Shown here: one piece after another, positions 1 through 10,681 of the stretch | Layout of the letters: each line of letters begins with the position of its first letter | Position numbering within the stretch: the first letter of the stretch is position 1 | DNA from: Drosophila miranda | Taxonomy: Eukaryota; Arthropoda; Insecta; Diptera; Drosophilidae | DNA length: 64,000 bases | NCBI RefSeq assembly: GCF_003369915.1 | Contig: NC_046674.1 | Location: 14,198,001-14,262,000, forward strand | Reading direction: 5' to 3' | Translations under genes and position numbers: made by a program | Notes under the pieces: generated by a model | The model's input: the letters and a program-made list of their open reading frames with translations, nothing else | Told to the model about the DNA's origin: nothing | Databases searched by the model: none

Positions 1-264
1 GCCGTCGCTGAGGCGTAGCTCGAAGGGCTTGCCCTCCTCCACGACATGGAAGTCCTGCTCTGAAATGTGCGCCTTACGCCACTGCAGATACTGAAACAAC
101 TGATTGGCCAGTGGCCGGGTTGTGTACATCCGGCAGAACTTCCGGGGCAGTGGCTTCACCTGATTCTCCACCTGGCCGAGGTGCGTCACAATCACCTTGG
201 TGAGGCTCTCGTAGAGCTTGGGTATCACATCGAATATCAGCTCGGGATGCTCCTTCGGACGCAT
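1..264 (-). CDS. N-terminal part of an unrecognised protein (truncated by window edge)
   Basis: An open frame runs from an ATG at 264 to the window edge. It encodes 88 residues that start MRPKEHPELIFDVIPKLYES and end in LRLSDG. Immediately upstream is a strong splice acceptor (seven T then GCAG, ending at 272), so this is an internal exon starting at 271. The only ATG in the coding frame of that exon is at 264, and no upstream ATG splices into this frame with a good donor. The likely reading is a non-coding first exon plus translation starting here. The codon use is typical of fly coding sequence. I do not recognise the protein family, and there is no signal peptide or membrane segment. The Motif 1 promoter at 481-519 fits a broadly expressed gene. 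Confidence 0.6.
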   Translation of the reverse strand, partial: MRPKEHPELIFDVIPKLYESLTKVIVTHLGQVENQVKPLPRKFCRMYTTRPLANQLFQYLQWRKAHISEQDFHVVEEGKPFELRLSDG

Positions 265-480
265 GGCGTGCCTGCAAAAAAACGTGCCCTTGATTATTAT
301 CGTATAAAGTGAATATCGTATTTAATGGACACATGGATGTGTGCAGATATGTGCTGAGACCTTTCTAGAGTCTCCTGCTATAGCTGGAGATATATCCTCT
401 TCATTGCACTGTTTTTCTTCTATAAGCACGCGGATCACTTGGACCATTCAATAAGCTGTAAGCAAGAACAGCTGACTGAG

Positions 481-519
481 CAGTGTGACCGCTCAATCGG
501 GCTCTGTTTGGTCACACTC
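481..519. promoter_or_regulatory. Back-to-back Motif 1 (GGTCACACT) core promoter
   Basis: Two copies of the Drosophila housekeeping core-promoter Motif 1 (YGGTCACACTR, bound by M1BP) face opposite ways. One reads on the minus strand at 492-481 and the other on the plus strand at 509-519. The minus copy is placed to drive the gene whose coding exon ends at 1-264, with a leader exon between about 475 and 340. No plus-strand coding exon was found nearby for the other copy. Confidence 0.6.
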
Positions 520-774
520 TGGCGTTAGCAGAACTTTGTTCGCTTTTTTCGGGATTATACATATTCATGGTTAATATTAATAATAAAAAAAACGATTGCT
601 TGCCATTTGTTCCCTCCGCGAGTGCAGTGGTATGTATTGTGTTTTGTGCTTTTCGATCCGAGATCTGCTGCGAAGATCTTGCAACAACAGCTGTGGCTGG
701 CTTTGGCAACCGCAACCCCACGCGACCTTTCATGGTCACACAACACACCTCGGCACGCCCACAGCCCAAGCGGA

Positions 775-812
775 TATAAATGCTCGCATCAATGTTTGGC
801 CATTCATCAGTC
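775..812 (+). promoter_or_regulatory. TATA box plus initiator of an unidentified plus-strand transcript
   Basis: TATAAA lies at 775-780 and a TCAGTC initiator at 807-812, with the predicted start A at 809, which is 34 nt from the first T. This spacing is close to a focused Drosophila promoter. A 20-codon ORF (820-882) follows 11 nt downstream. I could not connect it to a longer coding exon. Confidence 0.4.
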
Positions 813-882
813 ATCAATCATGAATCATGGCCCAAAGACGGCGGCATTTCGCGCTTTGCATAACCCCGATAGCCGAATGTAA

Positions 883-2276
883 ACAAATTGCAAGACCACG
901 AGCTACGCAAAAGCAACAAAATACGAGTAAATGGGTTGAATGACAGACATTGGCACAGATTCCAGTCATGGACTGACGCTGAGGCTGGGACTGGGGCTGG
1001 GGCTGAGTTTGAGGAACCGCGGAACTGCCCACAGTCTTCGCGAGACCCGGCTGTGGTTTCCCTTTCGTTTGACCGCCAAAGCCAAAAGAGCATCTGCCAT
1101 CCAGGCTAGGTTACCTCATACTCGTACACCCCATCCTCAGCGGCAGAGGCTCAGGCAGAGGCCTCCCCCGAGTCAATAAAACGTGTAAATTATTATTACG
1201 TCCGCCTACCCCGCAGCCACAGCTGGAAAAGAAAGCCGCGTGGGGGGCTACTGGCCGACTAGAGCAGAAAATTACTCAACTAAAGTCGCTTGAGGTTGAA
1301 GTTTCAGTTTCAGCTTCAGTTTCAGCTTCAGCCTCAGATGGGGTCTGAGCGGGGTCTATGTCTGGGTCTGCGGCTCGTTAGTCGCGTTGTTAGCCCGCTA
1401 TTTTGGGCTTCAACTTTCACTCAGCGGCCCGGCTCAGACGACTAATTTGCAGCCGCTCGCCGATTGCTCGTTGGCTCATTGTAATTAAGCCATTTGGCTG
1501 GACAAGTGACTTGCAGGCGGACAGGCAGATTGTAAACGCTCATTGTACTCGGCGCTTCTCGCACGAAAAGTGTAACAAATACCCCCATTAGTCGGTGTAG
1601 TGCAGCTTTAAGTGTAATTGATAGCATTATGTGGACAAAAGTTGAATGAACAGGAGTCGGGTGAGTGGGGAAATATGGTTTTGTATCATCAATATGAGAA
1701 AACCTGAAGGAGAAATGGTCACCCCTTCATCTGGCTCTTCGACCAAGCTTACGTACTCCTACTTCTAATTAGCATTTAAGAAAAATTCCTGAACGATCAA
1801 CACAGGGTTGGGGTTCAAGTTTTCACTGGAGGCTTAGGCCTAGTTTATATGAAGGAATTTCCTACTGCAGTCTCCTAAATAACTTGACATGGACTGCATT
1901 TCTTCTTAGATTATCTGCAACACAGCGACTTTGCCTCCTAAGACTTTGCCATTTTGACCTTCAATATCGATTGTTTCTGAGGTCGCAGATCTCGCTCTCT
2001 TGCTTCTCATCTTTATCGGCTTTCATCGAACTCAGCTGCGAGCTCTCTTTCACCGTTAATCCCTGCACTGATCGTGCACTGGTTTCTCTGCGACGCTCTG
2101 GCCTCTGCCGAAGACTCTGCCGGCGGCCATTTCCACTCGAGCGATGGCTTGGCGCATGCTCATCGGCAGAGTCGCGTGTCAAACGAGCGCCGCACTCAAA
2201 GCCGGAAAGACGTCGTTGGCGCATGCGCATTCCCGTTTCGTATTCGAGTTTGACTCCGTGTGTGCTTTTTTTTTTG
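883..2276. other. Non-coding spacer
   Basis: No convincing exon on either strand. It contains short purine/pyrimidine runs, including an imperfect TTTCAG/CTTCAG repeat at about 1298-1338, and CAT-rich AT stretches. The open frames that cross 1.9-2.6 kb on both strands overlap each other and look like chance frames in a GC-rich leader. Confidence 0.5.
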
Positions 2277-2457
2277 TCAGTTAACCAGCAGAGCATAGCC
2301 GATACGAGCCGAGCCGAACCGAACCAAGCCGAGCTTTGTGGAAGTTTCGATTTCATTCCCGCTTTCGGTTTCGTTGTTTCGAACATCAACAAAGTGCCAC
2401 GCCACGGCAGTGCCGAAGACCCGCCAGGGGCAAGCAGAAGAGAGTGCCCAAAGTGCA
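2277..2457 (+). promoter_or_regulatory. Initiator and probable 5' leader exon of gene A
   Basis: A TCAGTT initiator at 2277-2282 follows a T-rich tract. The next 180 nt have the look of a fly 5' leader (repeated GAGCC/GAACC, AAAGTGC) and end in overlapping donors (GTGAGT at 2458 or GTAAGT at 2462). The next plus-strand coding exon is gene A at 4732. The link is inferred. Confidence 0.4.
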
Positions 2458-4731
2458 GTGAGTAAGTGGCATCCGAGGGAGTGCGCGGGGCAAAGCCCGT
2501 GGCGCAGAAACCGAAAGTGTGCAAATCAAAGCCCGACCCATCCGTAGATGTCGCAATTGAACAAAGCCCGAACAAAGCGCGGCAATTGTGTTTCGACAAT
2601 TTCCGAGCTCAGCGAGCCAGGAAGAAAGAAAAGAAAGTTGCTGGCAGAAGAGAATTGCGCAAAAGCAATGACGAAAGAAGTGATTCACTATACCCCGGTA
2701 CCCGGTACCCGTAGCGCACAGAGGGATCCAATATCTTTATGCAAATGCGGTCAAATCTAGTCGGGGACTCCCGTCTTGCATTTGCGGGCATTGGGGGTTT
2801 TCTGATGGAACCAAGACACTCAAATCGAACCTCGGCACGCCTTGGACATTAAGGCTAATTGGAGGGGTAGTGCAGTGCGTCCCCAGTGTTGAGTGGATTA
2901 TGTAATTTGACAAGCAGGATGCTCGTGTGCGCCACCCTAAAGAATTCCCAACACGTCCCAGCCGTACCCGTATCCGTATCCGTGTCCGTATCCAGCCGTG
3001 CCCGTCTTTGCCCGCAAATTTTGGGAACGCATCTCGAGCGTAAAGTGTCCTTTCGTGTTGCCACTGTTCCCTGTGCTCCTTGGGCTCCCTGTTCTCCCTT
3101 GTGCTCCCTTGTGCGTGGCGTGGCGTGGCGTGGCATGTGCCCCAGCGACACACCAGAGCAGTTTTGTGATCCTTGCACCTGCTGCATTTGCACTGCACTG
3201 GAATTAGCTGCCATTTCTTGCTGTAAACTTCCATTGCCGTCTGTCGTCTGTCGACTGCCGTCGATGCCCGATGCCCGATGCCCGATGCTGCTCCTGTCTT
3301 TGCCTTTTAGTGCAGGACCCTCTGTTGCCTCTCTGCTTGTGGCAAATGCAATTTTCTAGTACTTGCTCCCCCCTCCCCCGCCCCCTGACTCTTCCTGGCA
3401 AGCCCCGTACGGATGGGGCCATAAAATTTTGGGTGCAATTACATCTGGCTGTGGGAAAGTCTGTTGCCAGTCTGCGATACCAAGGAATTTAAATTTTATA
3501 TGCAACAAGACATTTGGCATAGTCGTTTTTATATTACACAAAGCATAAATAATAAATTTCCTAGCCCCCTCCGACCAGATGCTGCAACCGGGAGGCGAGT
3601 GTGTGTGTCGCATGTCGCATGTCGCATGTCGCACCGTTTCGAAACTCGAATCTCTCGTGCGTCATCCTCCACAGAGTACTCCGCTCGAAATAACCTTGAC
3701 TCCGTTTTGAATGTAAATGCAGATCGCGGATCGACAAATGAGACACCGAACAAAGCCGCGAGTTGTGCATAATTTATGGTGAAATTTAAGGCGAAATGCG
3801 TGTGTGCCCAATCCCAAAAGAAATCAATAAACCGATGATCGAGACAAAGGAATAAACTGAGAACCCAAGAGACACTTTCACCGAAGAAGCGAAGGTGAAA
3901 TTCCACTAATAGAGAACCCCCCCACTCTCCCAGGATAGTGGTGGATCCCAGTCCCATGAGTCACTCGAAACAAAGAGCTGCCCCTCATCGCAGACCGAGG
4001 ACAGCTCAAACATAGCGCCAGACACTTGCTCCGAACTGGATGCTGCACTAAAATAAACCAGAAACTGTGTGCAGTCTCCGCGCATTAAACTTTTAAGGCC
4101 TGTCAACGCCCCAACCAAATAAAACTTGACAATAATACGAATAATTTTGCACGGAGACAGAGACGGAGCCAGCGACTGAGACTGAGACTGAGACTCAGAT
4201 GATGATGGGATATGATTATATATTATGTCGCAGTCGTGCGGCTGCATAAACACGGCGCAATCATAAAAAGCGGAATTAAACAAATGTTGCCGAGAACCGG
4301 GGGAACGGGGAATGGGAAATGGCTATGGTACAGAGTACAGGGTATGGGCAATCCACCTCCACGCCCATAGAGCACGTGAGAATTGCATTAATATGAATGC
4401 AAATGTGCATCCCCGAGGGCATGGCGGAGACAAATCTATAAATTTATGTGCAAATGTAGCAAGAAATTGCCGAGCAGAAGTCGCGCGAAATTCGCGAAAT
4501 TCCTTCTACTTTTTTTCTGTTTTCTGTTTTCTGCCGTTTCGAGTTGACAGCAAGTTTTTACGAGTATGATTTTCCTTTGCAGTCGGCGAAGACGTGCGAA
4601 GACGAAGACGAGGACGAGGACTCTGCCTGGCTTAAGCTTATGAATTGCTGACGTGAGTTTGGGGACCTTCCAGAGACAGACACGACCCCGGCCCCGACCG
4701 CGACCCGCCCCGGTGCAGGTCCCATCCCAAG
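2458..4731 (+). other. Probable leader intron of gene A, otherwise non-coding
   Basis: No coding exon seen. Short tandem repeats include an 8-bp CGATGCC-type repeat near 3262-3290, a 7-bp GCATGTC repeat near 3608-3635, and CAGCCGTACCCGTATCC-like repeats at about 2958-3000. A GACGAAGACGAGGACGAGG run lies near 4600. Confidence 0.4.
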
Positions 4732-7700
4732 ATGCACGGGAAAATTGCAATTCTAATTATCGTATTAGCCGGCAACGTGTCGTGCATAAGAAATGCAAAC
4801 GGAAACGACGCAAATGACGGGTGAGTTATGCAAATTTCCCCGAGCAATACAAGTAGCCCACTTGAAACCCCACTTTGTTCTGCAGGGAGGAGCAGCACAT
4901 TTCCGTGAAGCTGAAAAACTTCTTTCCCTCGGAGCCGCTCAGCGAGTCGGAAGGGACCCAGGAGCCGCCACAAATCTCCGCCCGCGTCACCTCCAGCTCT
5001 GGCTTTCGGCCCTCGCAGATGCTGGACTTTACGCCGTCGGATGTGATGTCCAGTGACGGCCTCAATCGCTATCCGCCCAGCTATCTGGCGCCCAACTACC
5101 AGCACCAGTTCCCGAGCTCCCAGTCACAGTACCAGTCCCAGTCCCCGGTCAGTCATCAGGCGGCGATGGACAAGCAGTTCTCGTTCCCCGAAGAGCCGTC
5201 GGGGGGCTTCCACAGCCTGGGCAGCACTACGATTCCTACCACGCCGGTCGTTAGCTACCTGGATCCGTACACCCAGCAGAACTATGGCTATGTGCCCACG
5301 GCGACCCCACCCACGCTGATCCAGTACCAGCGGGAACAGCCCGAAGACGATCAGGCCTACACGGTGCAGTCCACGCTGCTTGTCGGCAGCCACCAGCAGC
5401 AGCAGCGACCACGTCCGGGGTACGTGGACGATGTCTACCTGAAGCGGCCCGGCTATGTCTTCGATGAGAGCCCCTCGTCGGCGGTGTATCGCCGCCCCAC
5501 GAAAGCGCCGCCCGCCCTGCCGGCGCCCCCCACCACAGCGTCGCATAAAATTTCATACGATTCGCATGATTACCCGCCGCCGAGCTATGCAGCCGAGCAG
5601 ACATCCAATTTCGTGCCCCAGACCCTGCCCGAACGGCCGCTCTACAACCGCCAAGACATCAATGACAATCGACCAGCGGTGCAGGAGACCCATCGACCCC
5701 GGCCCCAGGCCCAGGCACAGCTCCAAATCCAACACCAGACCCAGCCCCAGCCCCAGTCCAGGCCTCCTTCCTCGTCTAATTATGCAAACAACTTTGATAA
5801 TTATTTGCAGCGGCCGCCACCCAGCTACCAGAGCCATTCCCAGTCCCAGTCCCATGCCTACACCCAACCCCAGCCCCAACTCCAAGCGCAGTCTCAGCCT
5901 CAGTTGGGGTCCAGTCCTACGCACTATCAATACGAGCCGCTGGCAAGACCCCAGCCAGGAGTGGGATATGGACAGGGACAGGGACAGGGACAGGGACCAA
6001 GACCAGGACACAATTACTACGAGTATCAAATTGGTGAGATACCGCCACCGCAATCCCATCCAGGACAGCGACCGAGCCAGTACCCGAGCCAGTACCCCAG
6101 CCAGCATCAGCAGCAGCAGCAGTTCAACTATCGTCCTGGAGCAGGGCCAACGACATATCGACCCAGTCAGTCGTCGTCGTCGTCGGGCGGCGGTGGCGGT
6201 GGCGGCGGTCTGGCCACACTGGCATCGCTGTTCAGCTCAACGCAGCAGTACGCACCGCAATTTACGAACCTCCTCTTAGGCACAGCCTCCTCCACCCAGT
6301 CGCAGTCCAGCCCATTAGGAAGTCTCCTCGGCGCATTCGCTGGCAATGGATACCAGCAGTATCAGAAGCCTCAGCAGGGACGACCACCCAACACACAACT
6401 CATTAGAGCCCTGGAGAACATCGCACGCAACGACGATTTGGAGTGTGTGCCCAAGGTGCTCTGCCAGATGATTGCCGGTCAAACGTTACGTGGCCAATTG
6501 CCAGGCTTCATTACGTCCCCGGCCATAGCCAAGTGAGTTTCACGATGGGTGTACTCGTAATGAATGGGGGAATACAATATGGGGAGTGGGGAATGGGGGT
6601 TTGAGAGTTGGGGGTTGGGTCTTTGGCTGCGACTCAGTTTGCAGGGGCTTTAGTTGTAAGTAAATATTATTAAATTTGCATTTTAAGGCTGGGGGTGCGG
6701 CACTGTGCAAGGCATCGTGTTGCCATACCGAAGCGTTAACTGGGATTAGACTTCATTAGTCCGAAACCATATTGATTGTTCCATTAAATGAGCTACGTTC
6801 AGGGGTTGCGCTGCACTGCAGTACGGGCTGTACGTAGCCGTAGACGGAGATGGAGACGGAGACGTAGCCGTAAACCATCTCCTTCTTCGATGGTAAATTG
6901 AAATTGTTTTGGCTTTGGCAAATTCTTGGCTTCGAGTCAATTAAGTTTTATAAGCAGCTCAGAATGGGGTCCAATGGCAGCTGGAGTCACATTAGTTAGA
7001 TAATGAGATGAAGGCTTGTTCTCCTTGATACCCGATACAGATGGGGCAGCCCCGACAGCCCCCATAACGATGGATTTCTATCTCCTAAGCGACGAACTCT
7101 TTTTTACTATAAAGAATGATCTTATATAGAGTTCCAGAGTGCAGAAAATAGCTGATTACATCTCTGTATCTCTCCCAGTGTGGCCTAGCAGTCAAGGGTG
7201 GGTTTTCGTACCCAAAGACTACTCTCTCTCTCTCTCTTACATGTAGTATATAGATCTGAATAGACTTCTGCATCGATACTTTTACTAAATTTTCTTTGCC
7301 TTTTCCAAACAGCTTCCTCACTGGCTTTCCCGTGGCCTCGCCCGCCCTGATCTACGGCAGGGCTGCCCTTCTGGGACTCAGCGGCGGAGAGCGCAGCTGC
7401 CTCCAGAGCTATGAAAAGTGTCCGAAGAATGAGGTGAGCCCCGCCGCACTGTGCTCTCGACATGAAGCAGGCTTAATGATTATTAAAAATAAACCCACTC
7501 TCCCTGCCAGATGGAAATCATTCACTATCTGAACAATCATCGCGGGGGCTTCTTCAAGTTCTTCAGCGAGCCGGAGGAGCAGCCGGTGGCGGCGCAGCAG
7601 AGCGAGAGTGGCGCTAGCTCATTGTTCAGCATCCTCTCAGCCCTGACGGGGGGCGGAGGAGGCGGGGGCCAGAGCCAGGTGTACACCACCCCGCGACCTG

Positions 7701-8986
7701 TGGCGCGACCCACCCAGCGGCCCAGCACGGACATCGCCAGCGGCATCGGCAGCTTCTTCAGCCAGGTCCTGTCCGAGTACCTGAACGGGGTGGAGTACCA
7801 GCGCAGGAGGAGGCGGAGGAGGAGGAGCCTGTTGCCAACGGAAATTAAACGCGCTATTCAGACGGATGATGCCCGCCTGATGCCAGTCGACTTCCACGAC
7901 GAGGAGGACGGCCTGGACACGCAGTCGGGGCGAGTAGTCAAGTTCCAAGACGACGACGAGGCGGAGGCGGCCCAGGCCCACACCGAGCTGATTGGAGTGC
8001 TGCAATTTCCCGAGGACGAGGGTCGCGTTCTCAACTTCAAGGGCATCGAGAGTGAGGAGTATCATCAGGACGGCGCTATCCGCTTTCCGGACGCCACTCC
8101 GGCGGAAGCAGAGCGCGACGACCAGAGCAAAATTATCCGCGAGTTCAATCGCGATGCGGCCCAGCGCAAATTGAGATTTCCCCCTGAAGGAGAGGACGAT
8201 GGAGCTGTCAGACAGGCTAAGCACTTGGCCCTCATCGAGGGTTGGAGGGCGGTGCTGCCCAATGGCCTGGCCGAGGCGGACTTTGGCGTGGACAAGCGTC
8301 GCGGCAAGAGGATTGTCTTCAAGGATACCAACGAGGAGCTGGACGAACAGGCGGCGAATGAGGAGAGGTACAGGGAAGAGCAGCTAAGGGAGGAACAGCT
8401 GAGAGAGGAGCGAATCAGAGAAGACGAGCTCAGGGTAGAACGCATCCGGGAGATACAGCTGCGAGAACAGAATCTTCGCGACGAGCCCCAGCACTATCCA
8501 CTGAATGCCGTCTACGAGGAGGCGGCCCCGCCCCAGCGAGGAGCTCGGGTCATCTTCCCCGATCACTATGAGCGCTACATCCGCAAAGGGAAGATCCTGA
8601 ACCGACCCACCTATGCGCCCAGCTACGAGTACGGCGACAGGCGGGAAGAAAAGGAAGATCGCCTGGTCCTGAGCAACGAGCACAGGCCCGGCGCCCATTA
8701 CCGCCTGGAGGCAGGCGACTACCAGTCGCCGCAGAGCCCAAGCACCCTCAACTACGGCGAGTACATGCCCAGCAGTACGGTTCGCTTCGGGGAGCCCACG
8801 GAGCGGCCGTCGCCCCAGTACAACTATCCCAATGCCAACTACATCAGCGACAACCGGTACGGGAGCAGGCCCAGCCAGAAGCCCCGCTACGAGGACGACA
8901 AGAACATCTACGTGACGAACTCCCAAGGCGTCAACGAGTACTACATCCGACCCGACGGCAGCAAGGTCTATCTGAGGTCGGGCTAG
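4732..8986 (+). CDS. Gene A: large secreted Q/P-rich protein with a C-x4-C module
   Basis: Four exons (4732-4820, 4886-6532, 7313-7433, 7511-8986) join in frame to give 1,110 residues. The start has a signal peptide (MHGKIAILIIVLAGNVSC). Residues about 60-500 are low complexity, rich in Gln, Pro, Ser and Tyr, with GQGQGQGQ and GGGG runs. A cysteine module follows: LECVPKVLCQ, then the phase-2 intron at 6533, then a second pair in RSCLQSYEKCP just before exon 4. Exon 4 begins with a Phe/Gly segment and a run of eight arginines (residues 717-724) that looks like a convertase site. Then comes a charged region with about eight short R-V-x-F-like motifs and an REEQL helix-like repeat (904-944). 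The end is rich in Tyr and Asn. It is probably extracellular matrix or cuticle related. I do not recognise a named gene, and the paralogy to genes B and C is my inference. Confidence 0.85.
6533..7312 (+). other. Intron 2 of gene A
   Basis: A 780-nt intron with a GTGAGT donor and a TTTTCCAAACAG acceptor. It splits the two cysteine pairs of the module. It contains an imperfect GGGGAATGGGGG run near 6575-6625 and a (CT)n stretch near 7220. No embedded gene seen. Confidence 0.8.
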
Positions 8987-9164
8987 GACTAGAATTAGTT
9001 AGGAGGTTAGATGGTTAGGCGGTGCTCGCACCACACCCACTGAGAGGCAGGCCACATATAGTCATAAGTCTGTAAATACGTAACAGGTTTTTTTTTTGTA
9101 TATGCTTATGTTTATATATTTAATACTTTAAAGCAGTGTGCATACGTACGCACTCGTATTTATT

Positions 9165-9170
9165 AATAAA
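9165..9170 (+). terminator. Poly(A) signal of gene A
   Basis: AATAAA lies 179 nt after the TAG stop, in AT-rich 3' sequence, with no earlier perfect signal on this strand. Confidence 0.6.
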
Positions 9171-10386
9171 AACCCAATTCAATCAAAGGACAACAAGTGG
9201 AGTACGCTCCGAGCGGAATTGCCGCATAAATCTAGCGGCAAACGGCAGCATCCAGGGAATATGTTTGAAAAATTAAATGTGATAAACCCGAAGCGAAGGC
9301 GAAGAGCAAAAAAGAGCAAACAGTCGGAGTACACGACTAGGTGATACCCATTACCAGAGGTTTAGTAATAGTAGCAGGGCTTATCGGACATCATAGACGT
9401 AGCATACCTATCGGTGTTCCCGGATCTTGTGCCCGCCAAGATCCGAGCTGGCTTCTTGGGGCTGGCACCGCAGCATACCCTTGCACTCGACGAGCACTGG
9501 GTACAAGGGAAAAAACCAAATACATCCAACGGCAGCCCCCTCTCCTTCCCTCACCTACCGAGCAGACAGAATTTTCTATTTCTTGTGTTTTTTGTTTGTT
9601 GGTTTTTTTCGTCAGCGTTTTCCCAAATGGTCGAGCGTTTGTCAGTGGGAAAATCACACAGAAATGCGAGAGTGCACGAAAAAAGTGCACCACCCACCGC
9701 CCGCCGCCCGCTGCCCGCTGCCAGGGTTGTCATTGCCAACCGAAAGCTCAAAGCAGCATTTGCTGCTGTTGCTGCTGTCGTTTCATTTTATTTACAGCAC
9801 TCGGGACACTGGCGGCGGGACACAGACGACAGCCACGACAGCAACGACAGTTTGTATGCAAACCATATGCAGCGGGTTAATAAATGGGGAAACACTGGTG
9901 TAGTGGGTGCCCGGCGTGACGGCTGATGACATGGCAGGGGGTCGCTCGAGACCTGAGTGTTGGTTTTGTGTATTTTGGCATGTTGCATGTTGCTCTCGCC
10001 GTGGAGTGGAAACTCCCGACCACGGGCTGATCTTTATTCATTCTTTACGTAGTATTTACCGAAGAAAACCCCGGCTGGAAGCCCCAGAGATCATCGCATC
10101 CTGTAGAGAACTCCGTACGTTACGCGTGCAACCGCTCCACCCACATACCCGCGCGATCGCGGTCAGTGCAGGGTATCAGCTCGCTGGGGCTTAATGCCTT
10201 GCGTCAACAATTTGCAGACGGGCACTGCATGCAACCGAACCGATTTTTTTGTTGCATGCTCTTTGGAGTATCAATTTTTTGTGTGTTGTTGCTGCGCCAA
10301 GTAGTGCATTGTCCGGCGCGCAGTCCCCAGACATGTCCGAGCATGTGTAGCCACAATTTGGAGATGATTTTAGCTGGTTTTGTTGA
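9171..10386. other. Spacer between genes A and B (convergent)
   Basis: No supported exon. The overlapping frames at 9340-9990 on both strands lack introns, domains or a conserved start, and I treat them as chance. The block CACCGCCCGCCGCCCGCTGC at about 9699 is a short GC-rich repeat. Confidence 0.45.
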
Positions 10387-10392
10387 TTTATT
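10387..10392 (-). terminator. Poly(A) signal of gene B
   Basis: AATAAA on the minus strand, about 290 nt past the gene B stop. Confidence 0.45.
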
Positions 10393-10629
10393 TGCTTACT
10401 CGTAAATCTAAGCGCCTACACATGCCATGCCGCCTGTTGGCGGACGTTCATTTAAATTAAAACCCTTAAAAGCGACTGAAATGAAGGAAGGACAAAGAGC
10501 ATAGATATGTGCATTGGATGTGCGGATGTGTGGATAGGGGCTATAACAAAGATGTCCAGAGTGACTGACTACGGGCTCCACGGACACTCAGCCTCCAGTC
10601 TCCCGGCAGCTCCGCCCAGAGCTTCATGT

Positions 10630-10672
10630 GGAGACGGACGGATGGATGGATGGATGGATGGATGGATGGCTG
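10630..10672 (+). repeat. (GGAT)n microsatellite
   Basis: Seven or so tandem GGAT units, just past the stop of gene B and so inside its 3' UTR. Confidence 0.85.
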
Positions 10673-10681
10673 GTTGGCTCC

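Noticed and set aside
1884-2599. Long overlapping frames of 193 and 212 codons on opposite strands
   Set aside because: They overlap an initiator and leader-like sequence, have no domain, and the composition follows local GC-rich repeats.
5053-6279. Other-strand and other-frame ORFs inside gene A exon 2 (up to 274 codons)
   Set aside because: Shadows of the Q/P-rich coding repeats in the true frame, which has the signal peptide and splices.
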